Assembly: GCA_020641055.1 (NCBI GenBank) | Contig: CP067345.1 | Location: 1,915,317-1,979,316, forward strand | Origin: Clostridioides sp. ES-S-0010-02 | Lineage (GTDB): Bacteria > Bacillota > Clostridia > Peptostreptococcales > Peptostreptococcaceae | Direction of reading: 5' to 3' | DNA: 64,000 bases | Part shown: positions 1 to 9,265 of the stretch, piece after piece | How the letters are laid out: each line of letters opens with the position of its first letter | Position numbering within the stretch: position 1 is the first letter of the stretch | Translations under genes and position numbers: made by a program | Notes under the pieces: generated by a model | Database searches by the model: none | Seen by the model: the letters and a program-made list of their open reading frames with translations, nothing else | Told to the model about the DNA's origin: nothing

Positions 1-8
1 TAAAGAAA

Positions 9-737
9 ATGAATACAATCATTAAAGTTCAAGATTTGGTAAAAGTATTTGATAATCAAGAGGTCATAAAACATTGCAATATAAATGTAGAGAAAGGAAG
101 TATTTATGGATTTTTAGGTGCAAATGGAGCTGGAAAAACTACAGTACTAAAATTGATAGCAGGTTTATTAAAACCAACCACTGGGAATATAATGATTTCT
201 GATATGAATATATCAGAAAATCGTAATAATATTTTAAGAAAAATTGGATGTATTATAGAAACACCAATTTTTTATGAACATTTATCAGCTGAGGAAAATT
301 TAAAGATACATAATGCTTACATGAATTTTTATGATGCAGATATAAATGCTGTTTTGCAAAAAGTAGGACTCGAAAATACTGGAAAGATACAGGTATGTAA
401 GTTTTCTTTGGGTATGAAGCAAAGGTTGGGGATTGCTCGTGCAATGATACATAATCCAGATATTCTTTTACTTGATGAACCTATCAATGGTCTTGACCCT
501 ATGGGAATAAAACAAATGCGTGATTTATTCAGAACACTTGCAAAAGAATATGATATGACACTTATTATTTCAAGTCATATATTAAGTGAAATAGAGTATA
601 TAGCTGATACAATAGGCATTATTTCGAATGGAAGTATTTTAAAAGAAATTCCTATGTCTACAGTAAAACAAGAATTTCCTAATGGCTTGGAAGAGTATTT
701 TTTTGAAATAATGAATGGAGGAAACAACTGTGTATAA
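9..737 (+). CDS. ABC transporter ATP-binding protein, BcrA/lantibiotic-immunity type
   Basis: This is a 242-residue cytoplasmic ATPase that should power the membrane protein encoded immediately downstream. Visible motifs are a Walker A (GANGAGKTT, about residues 37-45), an ABC signature of the FSLGMKQR type (about 133-140) and a Walker B LLLDEPINGLDP (about 154-165), followed by the switch His in SSHIL. The short single-domain layout and the LGMKQR signature fit the BcrA/CcmA-like exporters for bacitracin or lantibiotic self-protection. The ATG lies only nine bases into the window, so its ribosome binding site and any upstream operon genes (often a two-component system in this family) cannot be seen. 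The substrate is inferred only from the family. Confidence 0.9.
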   Translation: MNTIIKVQDLVKVFDNQEVIKHCNINVEKGSIYGFLGANGAGKTTVLKLIAGLLKPTTGNIMISDMNISENRNNILRKIGCIIETPIFYEHLSAEENLKIHNAYMNFYDADINAVLQKVGLENTGKIQVCKFSLGMKQRLGIARAMIHNPDILLLDEPINGLDPMGIKQMRDLFRTLAKEYDMTLIISSHILSEIEYIADTIGIISNGSILKEIPMSTVKQEFPNGLEEYFFEIMNGGNNCV

Positions 738-1434
738 ACTTATAAAATTAGAACTAAAAAAAAATAATATTCGCCCTTATCTTCATGCCATGGGTATCAT
801 TACCTTATGTGTATTAGGATTTTTGTATACATTTGCTATGATTGCTTATACAGGGGGGGATACAGATTCTGCTGAGTTTTCTAATTACCATAATATTTGG
901 GTAATCACTAACGTTCTACAAATGTCAGCTTATGCCATTTTATCAGCTGTATTGTTTTCCACATTTGTTATAAAAGAATATTCTGGAAAAAATGCAATTT
1001 TGATTTTTACTTATCCAATAAATAGAAAGACTTTATTGAACTCAAAGATTGTATTGATAGCTACATTATGTTTGAGTTTTATGTTGCTTGGGACGATTAT
1101 TTCCCTCCTTATATTTATGGTTACAGAAGCTTTTTTTCCTATGATTTCTGATAATTTTACTCTTGGATTGTTTTTTAAGATTATTATTGAAACAATTTTG
1201 TGTGCTGTATTCTCTTTATTTATAGGTGTAATTTCTGCTAGCATTGGATTTCGAAAATATTCCATTCAAACAACGATTATAGTCTCTGTTATTCTTGCTT
1301 CCTGCACTGCTAACATTATAACAACTATGCTTCACACATATATTCCTTTTATTATTGTATGGATAGTAGCAGCAGTATTAGCTGGACTTTCGTATTTATG
1401 GCTTATCTCAAAAGTTGAAGACATAGAAGTATAA
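730..1434 (+). CDS. ABC-2 type permease, partner of the upstream ATPase
   Basis: This integral membrane protein of about 234 residues has roughly six hydrophobic segments (near residues 20-40, 70-90, 105-130, 145-170, 180-200 and 205-225), as in BcrB/ABC-2 exporter permeases. An in-frame ATG at 715 exists, but it lies before the GGAGG at 717-721, which is correctly spaced for the GTG at 730, so I place the start there. The gene then overlaps the ATPase gene by 8 bases, which implies translational coupling. Together the two would form an exporter, plausibly for a peptide antibiotic. The substrate cannot be read from sequence. A hairpin terminator follows. Confidence 0.85.
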   Translation: MYKLIKLELKKNNIRPYLHAMGIITLCVLGFLYTFAMIAYTGGDTDSAEFSNYHNIWVITNVLQMSAYAILSAVLFSTFVIKEYSGKNAILIFTYPINRKTLLNSKIVLIATLCLSFMLLGTIISLLIFMVTEAFFPMISDNFTLGLFFKIIIETILCAVFSLFIGVISASIGFRKYSIQTTIIVSVILASCTANIITTMLHTYIPFIIVWIVAAVLAGLSYLWLISKVEDIEV

Positions 1435-1466
1435 TTGTATACTTAATAAAGGTAGTTCTAATGAAT

Positions 1467-1516
1467 AAAGCAACAGATAATAATGCGTCATACTTTATTT
1501 ATCTGTTGCTTTTTAA
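1467..1516 (+). terminator. Rho-independent terminator after the ABC exporter genes
   Basis: AAAGCAACAGATAA pairs with TTATCTGTTGCTTT and is followed by a T-run. It lies between the convergent exporter genes and the MFS gene and could serve both directions. Confidence 0.8.
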
Positions 1517-1590
1517 CATTTTGTGGATGATTAAAGTATGTTTTCCAATCGGTTTGTACATTTAAAAATAATTTTTAATTATTTTATACT

Positions 1591-2846
1591 TTATGCTTTT
1601 GATTCATTCTTATATAGATACTTAGCAAGAATTGAAATTAATAGCATAATTATGAACATACATACTATAGGTATATAGACTGTGGAACTGAAAATTTCAA
1701 ATAATTTTCCATGCATAATTTGACCAACTGGAGCAACACACTGTGATACAGCGGTAACAGTAGCCATTACTTTACCCAATAATTCATTAGGAGTTTGTTT
1801 TTGAACAATAGTTAAAACGAATATAGTAATAATTGTCATAGACATGGCTATAGGTATAACACAAATAAATAACAATATAAAAGATGGATAATATCCTAGT
1901 CTAAGCATTAAAGGTGAAATAGAAATAGCCATTGGTATCATCAGAATACTAATTAACATTAACCAGCGATACAGTGTATTCATTTTCATTTTTTAGCAAA
2001 CAGACCTATTGAAAGTGCACCTAAAACACTACTAAATTCAATAATTCCTATCCCTATGCCATACATATTATTACTACTATGCATTGTTATACGTAAAATA
2101 TATTGTATTCCTACAAGTAAGAATGGAGTCAAAAATAAATTTAAAGAAGCAGCTAGAATCATGGCTTTACTAATATAAGATTGTTTTATAACATAAGAAA
2201 ATCCTTCTTTCATATCACTGACTATTGTTGATACTATGCTTCCATTAACTTTTCTTTTATTAAAAGGTATATGAATAAACATTTCCATTACTGCGGATAG
2301 AAAAAATGCAATACAACTTACAATAAGAAGCATCTTAATTCCAATAAGACCATATAACAAACCTCCAAGTACAGGAGCAAACATACTTGAAAGAGAGCTT
2401 ATTCCGTTTACAATTCCATTTGCTTGTTCTAAATCTTTTTCATTTGCTATTAAAGGTATGCTTGCTTGTACAGTAGGTTGATACATAGAACTAATAATTG
2501 ATAATAGTACCATAATAACCCCAATTAATATAATAGAATTGTTTAAAGTAGAAAGAAGACAAATAAAAGTAAAAATAATAACTGAACTAATAAAATCAAA
2601 TATAACCATTAAATTTTTACGATTAAATCTATCAGCTATTGCACCACCAATTGGAGAAAATAAAAGAGGTATGCTTGATATTGCGTATAAAGCTGCAAAT
2701 ATGTCTGCACGTCCTGTCGTGTCTAAAATATAAGTGGAAAGTCCAAATCTTAACAACGATGAACCAAGTATAGAGACAATTTGACCAAGTACTATTAAAT
2801 TAAAATTCTTATTAAAACAACTATTCATTTTATTTAAATCTTGCAT
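1591..2846 (-). pseudogene. MFS drug-efflux transporter split by a frameshift
   Basis: Two minus-strand reading frames together make one major facilitator protein. Residues 1-286 (2846 to 1986) hold the first seven or so transmembrane segments, including a DRFNRKN loop typical of MFS motif A. The remaining 132 residues (1989 to 1591) hold the last four or so. The break falls at an A6 run reading GCT AAA AAA TGA. One additional A would give GCT AAA AAA ATG AAA and join the frames into a normal protein of about 418 residues. The second part starts at an ATG overlapping the TGA, so separate translation or slippage is possible, but a loss-of-function indel is the simplest reading. An AGGTG ribosome binding site precedes the start. 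A TetR-type operator lies in the promoter. The closest family role is multidrug or macrolide efflux. Confidence 0.8.
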
Positions 2847-2873
2847 TTCTAGAACACCTCACTTTTTAAGACT

Positions 2874-2920
2874 GACCGTCGGTCTATAAAAATTATAATC
2901 AATCACAAATAAAAAGTCAA
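2874..2920 (-). promoter_or_regulatory. Promoter with TetR-type operator for the MFS gene
   Basis: On the minus strand TTGACT (2920-2915) is separated by 17 bases from a perfect TATAAT (2897-2892). Just downstream, at the expected transcription start, lies GACCGACGGTC (2884-2874), palindromic apart from its central base. This GACCG/CGGTC half-site arrangement is typical of TetR-family operators. No TetR gene lies next to it in this window, so the repressor must be encoded elsewhere. Confidence 0.75.
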
Positions 2921-3104
2921 TAGAAATATTTAATTTATAATTTTAAAATTATATTTTTATTTTAAATAAAAGGTATGATATCTATCAAAAATATATCATA
3001 TCTTATAAATAGCGATATTTATTTCATACAAAATTAAAAATGGTAATTTGAAATAGTTATAATGAATAGTATTAATATATAGATATAGGGAGATTGATGA
3101 AATC

Positions 3105-3602
3105 ATGCATGAAAAAGATAAGGTTATATATAATCTGGAAGAATGTGAGAGTCTAGAAAATACACTCTACTTTTCTCAATTTAATACATATAAAAATTTT
3201 AAGCTAGTTTCTAAAAAATCTGGAGTAAATTTATTAGATACATCTGTTTGTGGAATGAATATCCACGATATAAAATTGATTGATACAATAGAATGTATGT
3301 CGTTAGAGGATGAGCAGATGACTGGTAAAAAGTTAATTTTAGTTGGTGATATAAATACTAACATAAGGTTAGAAAATATAAATAATGCTAAAAGAAATAG
3401 GAATTTTACAAAGAAAAATATACTTGAATTAAAAATACCTTTTAGTACATTTATACAAATGCCTAGAGGAATAAAAAATAACGATAAAATTAATTTAAAG
3501 TATATTATACAAGATATAACATCATCCATTTTAGATGACAATAATTTATTTATAAGTATAACTACAATTATAAGTTATGACAATAATTTTAAAATAAGAT
3601 AA
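3105..3602 (+). CDS. SPOCS/DUF3794-like protein
   Basis: This 165-residue protein has no signal peptide or membrane segment. The stretch KLILVGDINTNIRLE (about residues 75-89) followed by ELKIPFSTFIQMP (about 106-118) resembles the beta-strand pattern of the DUF3794/SPOCS domain found in clostridial sporulation and cell-surface proteins. The match is by eye and weak. A GGGAG lies about 12 bases before the ATG, a rather long spacing. The next gene follows after 27 bases and carries the same domain type, so the two look co-transcribed. I infer a role in the spore or cell envelope. No catalytic motif is visible. Confidence 0.6.
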   Translation: MHEKDKVIYNLEECESLENTLYFSQFNTYKNFKLVSKKSGVNLLDTSVCGMNIHDIKLIDTIECMSLEDEQMTGKKLILVGDINTNIRLENINNAKRNRNFTKKNILELKIPFSTFIQMPRGIKNNDKINLKYIIQDITSSILDDNNLFISITTIISYDNNFKIR

Positions 3603-3629
3603 TATTTAAATTATAGAAAGGTGGGTGCA

Positions 3630-4643
3630 ATGAGAGGTATCAATGAATATGGGGGAGATTTTAGTTATAAGTTATTATCTAGAAGCCCTATAATAACAAA
3701 AACTACTTTTAGTAATATTGTTTCAAATGATATGAGTGGAAATATTTTAGAGGTAGAAAAATATGTTGATAAAGAATGTGCATCTGTATTTGATATTTTA
3801 ACATATACTATTGTTGTTACAAATATGAGTAATCGCAAAACTGGGAATATATTTTTTAAAGATTATATTTCTAAGTACATAAAATTTATAAATAATACTG
3901 TAGAAGTTAATGGTATCAGAAAGGGTGGATTAAATCCACAACAAGGTTTTTACATAGGTAAAATAAATGGAAATTGTAAAAAAATAATATCTTTTAAAAG
4001 CATAGTATTAGCAAATTCAGCATGTAGGGTTATAGAAAACCACGCTAATATATATTATTATTATAAGTATGATATGGAAAAATTTCCAATGAAAATATCA
4101 ATAGAAAGTAATCGTGTTTATACAAGTATTAAAAAAGCTGTATTTAAACAATTAAATATAAGCAATACTTTAAAAGCACCTAAAAATCTAAAAGATATAT
4201 TAAAAGTGAAGACAAATAGCAAAATACTTAGTATAAAACTTATAAAAAATCCTATAAATAAAGACAAAAATCTAAAACTATGCAATTTAATAATTGTTGG
4301 AAGTATAGAGTTTGAAATTAACTATAGTTGTAGAAATTATAGTAGATTTAAATCAGTAAATAAATTAGATAATAGTTATAACATTCAAGAAGATAAGGAC
4401 TATAGAAGTAATATAAAAATGGCTAATGAAAATATAGAAAATTACAAAAATCAAATTAATATTACTCCTAGCAAAGTTAAAAAAGTTACTAAAACCTTTG
4501 GTTTCTCTTGCTTTATTTGTTCACCTGTTGGAATAGTTTATGAAGATGTAAAAAGTATAAATATAAAAACTGAACATATATCAATAAATGAACTGAATAA
4601 TGGTGAATTATTCATAAATACATCGCTTTTATTATACTATTAA
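3630..4643 (+). CDS. DUF11 plus SPOCS/DUF3794 domain protein
   Basis: The 337-residue product has an N-terminal stretch (about residues 30-115) reading VFDILTYTIVVTNMSNRKTGNIFFKDYI, the hallmark of a DUF11 (conserved repeat) domain. A C-terminal stretch (about 170-230) with FKQLNISNTLKAPKNLKDIL and a later LIIVGSIEFEINY resembles a DUF3794/SPOCS unit. I start it at ATG 3630, six bases after AAAGGTG; the in-frame GTG at 3621 lies within that ribosome binding site. It forms an apparent operon with the preceding SPOCS-like gene. DUF11-SPOCS proteins are widespread in spore formers but poorly characterised. A structural or envelope role is inference. Confidence 0.65.
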   Translation: MRGINEYGGDFSYKLLSRSPIITKTTFSNIVSNDMSGNILEVEKYVDKECASVFDILTYTIVVTNMSNRKTGNIFFKDYISKYIKFINNTVEVNGIRKGGLNPQQGFYIGKINGNCKKIISFKSIVLANSACRVIENHANIYYYYKYDMEKFPMKISIESNRVYTSIKKAVFKQLNISNTLKAPKNLKDILKVKTNSKILSIKLIKNPINKDKNLKLCNLIIVGSIEFEINYSCRNYSRFKSVNKLDNSYNIQEDKDYRSNIKMANENIENYKNQINITPSKVKKVTKTFGFSCFICSPVGIVYEDVKSINIKTEHISINELNNGELFINTSLLLYY

Positions 4644-5275
4644 TTGGTTGTACATAAAATTTAAAATTACTAAAACAACTATATGATTTAATGTATACAA
4701 ATATTATTATAGATTAGATATAAGGTGATAATTATTGTTAAAATAGCATCAATTATAAAAAATCAGTTAATCAAGTATTTATGACTTATAAATTGATTAT
4801 AAAGCCTTAACAATAAGCTATTATCAAATAATTTATTATAATATTATAATGACAAGTATATAGTTTAAGAATAAAAGTGTTAGCAAAGTTAGAGATAAGA
4901 AATTTATGATTCTTGAGGAAATTTTAGCTTGCAATATATCTGTAATAAATATAGAAATATAAATTTAATAACCACAGTATTCTTAGGAATACACCAAATA
5001 ATTCAATGTTTGTAACATATACTGTTAGATAATGTGTTGAACTATAATACTTATACTGGATTTACAGTAGTTATTATGAAATAGAGTTAAATAATAATTG
5101 TAATAAATAAAATTAAGCATCTAGATTTATGCTAAAATAAGACAAATATGTTAAAAAAATGATAAGTTATGAGAACTTTTGCCATCTTCAATTAATATAT
5201 TATTACTAGTAATAGCTTTAAAATCATATTACTATTATACAAATTTTAGCTTTAAAAGAAGGTGACAAAAAGTAA
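4644..5275 (+). other. Gene-free intergenic stretch of about 630 bases
   Basis: This very AT-rich stretch separates the SPOCS pair from the amidase gene. All frames are broken by frequent stops. I see no convincing terminator with a T-run, no tRNA and no long repeat. It may hold decayed coding sequence, but I cannot identify any. The promoter of the amidase gene probably lies near its right end. Confidence 0.5.
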
Positions 5276-5818
5276 ATGAAAATATGCATAACAGTAGGTC
5301 ATAGTATACTAAAAGGTGGAAAAAGTACAGGTGTAAATGCAATAGTTGATGAGTATAGTTATAATAAAAAATTAGCTCCTATGTTAGCAGAGATGCTCAT
5401 AAGTCAAGGTAATACAGTAGATGTAATAATTTGTCCAGAAAGACATTTTGTAGCAGAAAAAGAAGAGTTTTTTTATAGAGTTCCAAAAGTAAATAGTGGC
5501 AAATATGATTTACTAGTAGAGCTACATTTAAATAAAAGTGATGGAAAAAGCTTTGGTGCAGAAGTACTTTATTATGGTAATGAAGGATTAGAATATGCTA
5601 AAAGAGTATCTAATAAACTTGGAGAATTATTTGAAAATAGAGGAGCTAAAAAAAGAGAAAATTTATATATCTTGAGAAACACGAATCCAGTTGCAATACA
5701 AATTGAAAGTTTTTTCTGTGATAATGTGGATGATTGCAATAAAGCCAATGAAGCAGGTTATGACTATATAGCACGATTAATTACAGAAGGTATTTTGAAT
5801 AAAGATATAGGTATGTGA
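5276..5818 (+). CDS. N-acetylmuramoyl-L-alanine amidase (Amidase_3), CD27L-like catalytic domain alone
   Basis: The 180-residue zinc amidase should cleave the MurNAc-L-Ala bond of peptidoglycan. The zinc ligands expected for Amidase_3 are present: His9, Glu26 and His84, with the catalytic Glu144. The sequence (ICITVGHSILK, KVNSGKYDLLVELHLN, IQIESFFCDN) closely resembles the catalytic domain of the C. difficile phage endolysin CD27L as I remember it. The protein ends after the catalytic domain and lacks the C-terminal wall-binding domain that endolysins of about 270 residues carry. No signal peptide is visible. There are no holin or other phage genes nearby. It may be a phage-derived gene fixed in the chromosome. 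The start is supported by AAGGTG 10 bases upstream. Confidence 0.9.
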   Translation: MKICITVGHSILKGGKSTGVNAIVDEYSYNKKLAPMLAEMLISQGNTVDVIICPERHFVAEKEEFFYRVPKVNSGKYDLLVELHLNKSDGKSFGAEVLYYGNEGLEYAKRVSNKLGELFENRGAKKRENLYILRNTNPVAIQIESFFCDNVDDCNKANEAGYDYIARLITEGILNKDIGM

Positions 5819-5945
5819 GATTATGGTAATTTAGGTATTGATTAATACCTTTTAATCTTAGATATAAATTGAAAAATTGTCTAGGAATATAAATTAAACC
5901 TAAGAAGTATACTAATTCAGTTTATTTAAATCAATTTAATTATCT

Positions 5946-6003
5946 AAAAAAAATACCCCTTGAAAATATTGACTTATCAATGTTAATAAGGGGTATTTTT
6001 TTA
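5946..6003. terminator. Bidirectional rho-independent terminator
   Basis: AAAAAAAATACCCCTT pairs with AAGGGGTATTTTTTT across a 26-base loop, with an A-run on one side and a T-run on the other. It ends the amidase transcript. Confidence 0.85.
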
Positions 6004-6161
6004 GATTTTATTTTGATTTAAGGACTAGTTCATAATTTTTTCTGCTAAAATCTATATATAATGATAAAAAGTATAAAAATATCGGTGTCTTACATTATAA
6101 TAATATAATGGAGAAAAATATAATTGATAAGATAAAAATAAACATAATAAGGTGGTAATAT

Positions 6162-7655
6162 ATGAAATATACATTCGAAAGTTTTAAATTGGATAAAAAG
6201 ATACTTAAGTCATTAAAAAATTTAGAATATAATGTACCTTCTAAGGTACAAATAGAAGTTATTCCAGAATTGTTAAATAGTAAAAATATAGCAGTAAAAT
6301 CAAAAACAGGAAGTGGGAAAACAGCAAGTTTTGCAATACCGATATGTGAAAATATTGATATAGAATACAATAATATTCAAGCACTTATAGTAGTACCAAC
6401 GAGAGAATTAGCGCTACAGGTAAAAGATGAGATATCAAGTATAGGAAGGTTAAAGAAGGTAAGATGTAGTGCTATATTTGGTAGACAATCTATAAAAGAA
6501 CAAGTAGCTGAGTTAAAGCAAAGGGTTCATGTCGTTGTAGCTACTCCGGGTAGAATAATTGACCATATAAATAGAGGCACTATTAATTTAGAAAAAATAA
6601 AGTATTTAATAATAGATGAAGCTGATAAAATGTTTAATAAAGGTTTTCTTGAACAGATGGAAACAATATTAACAAATATACCTAAAGAGAGAACCTTAGG
6701 TCTTTTTTCAGCTACAATAGGTGAAGAGATAAAATATATATGTGAAAAATATACGCCAGATTACGGCATTATAAATGTAGAAGGAAATGAAAGTAACACT
6801 AATGAAGGATTAAGACAAATAGATGATAAAATAATCAAGTCAAAGGAAAGAAATAAGTATGTAGTTTTAAAAGAATTAATATACAGCGAAAATCCAAGGA
6901 GTGTAATAATATTTTGTAATACTAAAGAAAAAGTATCTAAACTATATAATAAAATGAGTAAGGAAGGTTTTTTGGTAAGAGAGTTACATGCAGATTTATC
7001 ACAAGAAAAAAGAATATTTGTGATTAAGGATTTTAAAAATATAAAGTTTAATGTATTAGTTAGTAGTGATGTAGCATCTAGAGGAATACATATTGATGAT
7101 ATTTCTTTAGTCATAAACTATGATGTGCCACAAGATAAGGAAAACTATATACATAGGATAGGTAGGACTGGTAGAAAAGGAAATAGTGGAAAAGCTATCA
7201 CTATAGTAGATGAAAAAGATGAGAAATATATAGATAATATAGAAACATATGTAGGATATAAAATAAATGAGTTAACTAATATAGAACAAAGTAGTATTAT
7301 TAAGGGTAAAGTTTTGTTTGAAGAATATTCAAAAGAAATTTTGAAAGAAGTATCGAAAAGAAAAAAAATTGCTAAAAATTCAAACAAAAGTAAAGATATA
7401 AAATCAAATCTAGAAAATGAAGTAGTTAAATTGTATTTAAATGCTGGTAAAAAGAAGAAGATAAGGGTCTTAGATATAGTTGGAGCATTTAGTAATATAA
7501 AAGGTATTACTAATGATGATATAGGTGTAATCGAAGTTCAAGATTTATGTTCATATATAGATATATTAAATTACAAGGGAGACTTGATATTGAAAAGATA
7601 TAAAGAGATTCCTATAAAGAAAAAAATGGTTAAGGTAAAAAGAGATATACAATAA
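6162..7655 (+). CDS. dbpA: DEAD-box ATP-dependent RNA helicase, DbpA/YxiN type
   Basis: This 497-residue helicase carries the full DEAD-box set: Q-motif glutamine in PSKVQIEVIP, motif I KTGSGKT with Lys53, PTRELALQV (79-87), TPGRIIDH (128-135), DEAD at 152-155, SAT, then DVASRGI and HRIGRTGR in the second RecA domain. The last 80 residues (VVKLYLNAGKKKKIRVLDIVG onward, ending in an IEVQDLCSYIDI core) fit the DbpA RNA-binding domain, which recognises hairpin 92 of 23S rRNA. The expected role is late 50S ribosome assembly. A GGTGG ribosome binding site precedes the ATG. It stands alone between terminators and spacer. Confidence 0.9.
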   Translation: MKYTFESFKLDKKILKSLKNLEYNVPSKVQIEVIPELLNSKNIAVKSKTGSGKTASFAIPICENIDIEYNNIQALIVVPTRELALQVKDEISSIGRLKKVRCSAIFGRQSIKEQVAELKQRVHVVVATPGRIIDHINRGTINLEKIKYLIIDEADKMFNKGFLEQMETILTNIPKERTLGLFSATIGEEIKYICEKYTPDYGIINVEGNESNTNEGLRQIDDKIIKSKERNKYVVLKELIYSENPRSVIIFCNTKEKVSKLYNKMSKEGFLVRELHADLSQEKRIFVIKDFKNIKFNVLVSSDVASRGIHIDDISLVINYDVPQDKENYIHRIGRTGRKGNSGKAITIVDEKDEKYIDNIETYVGYKINELTNIEQSSIIKGKVLFEEYSKEILKEVSKRKKIAKNSNKSKDIKSNLENEVVKLYLNAGKKKKIRVLDIVGAFSNIKGITNDDIGVIEVQDLCSYIDILNYKGDLILKRYKEIPIKKKMVKVKRDIQ

Positions 7656-7784
7656 TTCAATTATCATTATTAGTTAATTATTATAATAAATTGCATTGGT
7701 TTTGTATTTTCTAAGTATAATGAGATTATAAAGGCTAGATAAAATAAAATTAGAAGAAAAAAGAATTTGATTAAGAGGTACTAT

Positions 7785-8273
7785 ATGAAATATTTTGGAA
7801 ATGGGTTAAGTGAAGTACACAAAGAATTAAATAAAATCATACGTAAAGAAGAAAAAATAGAACAGGTAAAAACACTATTTTTAGAAATTCATTCAAAATT
7901 ACATCTCTCAGAAATATCAAATACAGAAAAAAATGAAGTGGACAAACTTATTAATGACTTAAACAGAAATGAATATGCTATTGTGCCAACAAGTAAAGAC
8001 GAAACTATTGCATGGGTTTTGTGACATATCTCAAGGATTGAAGATTTAACAGTAAATGTACTAGTTGCCCAAAAAGAACAAATTTTTAATGAACAATGGA
8101 AAGAGAGATTGAATATTTTTATTACAGATACAGGAAATGCTCTCTTTGATGATGAAATTATGAATTTAAGTAAAAGTATCAATACTAATGAATTGCTTTG
8201 CTATCGAAATGAAGTTGCAAATGGAAAGAACATTTTCGTACAAAAAAGAAACTTTACAGAAGTTAGATTATAA
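7785..8273 (+). pseudogene. DinB-family protein interrupted by a single in-frame TGA
   Basis: A 162-codon frame starts at ATG 7785 behind GAGG and ends with TAA at 8271. It is interrupted only by a TGA at 8022-8024. The sequence across the break is DETIAWVL-stop-HISRIEDLTVNVLVA. DinB/YfiT-like four-helix proteins usually have Trp-His-Ile-x-Arg-Ile-Glu-Asp here, so the TGA most likely replaces a TGG tryptophan codon. The His next to it would be part of the family's metal site. All other codons read through cleanly on both sides, so the mutation is recent, or the gene is expressed as a 79-residue fragment. The family function (metal-dependent, often thiol-related enzymes) is not known for this member. 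Confidence 0.85.
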
Positions 8274-8418
8274 TAACTTAAGTAAACAACAAATCAACTA
8301 AGGTATTATTGATTTTGGTTATACTCTAAGTTATACTATTTTTAAGTGTTTATGACAATAGTCATTTTAAATGTAAATCATAAACATATATTTATAGAAA
8401 TATTAAAGGGGGAAACAT

Positions 8419-9183
8419 ATGGCATACTTTAAATATAATAACAAACAGTGTTACTATAATGAAATTGGAGATGGTACACCATTACTTTTTTTACATGGAA
8501 ATACAGCCTCATCTAAGATGTTTGATGATATAATCGATTTTTATAAAGATGAATATAAAATAATATTAATTGATTTTGTTGGTCATGGCAAATCTCAAAT
8601 GGTTGATAAGTTTTCTGTCGATTTATGGTTTGATGAGGCTATGCAAGTTATATGTTTTTTAGAAAAGATGAACTATAAAAAAGTAAATATAATTGGCAGT
8701 AGTGGAGGAGCTCTTGTTGCATTAAATGTTGCACTTGAAAGACCCGATTTAGTGAATAAGGTAATTGCAGACAGTTTTGAAGGAGAAGCTCCTCTAGAGT
8801 CATTTGTGCAAAATGTGAAATTAGAGCGTGAAGCATCAAAGCAAGATGATGATGCAAAAGCTTTTTATATTTACAATCAAGGCGAAAATTGGGAGCAAGT
8901 AGTAGATAATGATACAGAAGCTATTTTTGAACATTATAAAACTATAGGTAAATTTTTTCATAAGCCTCTAGAAACTATGCAACCAGATGTACTTTTAACA
9001 GGAAGTAAAGAAGATGAATTTGTATCTTTAGTAGCTCATGATTTCTTTGAAAATACTTTTTCATCACTTCTTGAAAAAATTAAAAATGGAAAAATGCATC
9101 TGTTTAATAAAGGTGGACATCCAGCTATTTTATCAAATGGATTAATTTTTTCAAATGTAGCAAAGAAATTTTTAAAAGAATAA
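8419..9183 (+). CDS. Alpha/beta hydrolase
   Basis: The 254-residue cytoplasmic enzyme has the alpha/beta hydrolase fold landmarks: an oxyanion-hole motif LFLHGNTASS (about 23-32), the nucleophile elbow G93-S94-S95-G96-G97 with Ser95, a late acidic residue in LLTGSKEDEF, and the catalytic His in KGGHPAIL near the C-terminus. The substrate cannot be predicted. GGGGG lies about nine bases before the ATG. A broken copy of a related gene's C-terminus lies downstream at about 9811-9890, after the glyoxalase-like gene, so this locus once held a second hydrolase. Confidence 0.85.
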   Translation: MAYFKYNNKQCYYNEIGDGTPLLFLHGNTASSKMFDDIIDFYKDEYKIILIDFVGHGKSQMVDKFSVDLWFDEAMQVICFLEKMNYKKVNIIGSSGGALVALNVALERPDLVNKVIADSFEGEAPLESFVQNVKLEREASKQDDDAKAFYIYNQGENWEQVVDNDTEAIFEHYKTIGKFFHKPLETMQPDVLLTGSKEDEFVSLVAHDFFENTFSSLLEKIKNGKMHLFNKGGHPAILSNGLIFSNVAKKFLKE

Positions 9184-9265
9184 TTTAATGATATAATTTG
9201 AGCATGGAATAGAGTGTGTTATGGAAATAAAGAATACTTTATATTTTATAAAGGAGTTGGAATAT

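Noticed and set aside
5276-5818. Prophage or prophage remnant around the endolysin-like amidase
   Set aside because: No holin, portal, tail, integrase or attachment site sequence is visible on either side; only a single catalytic domain gene is present.
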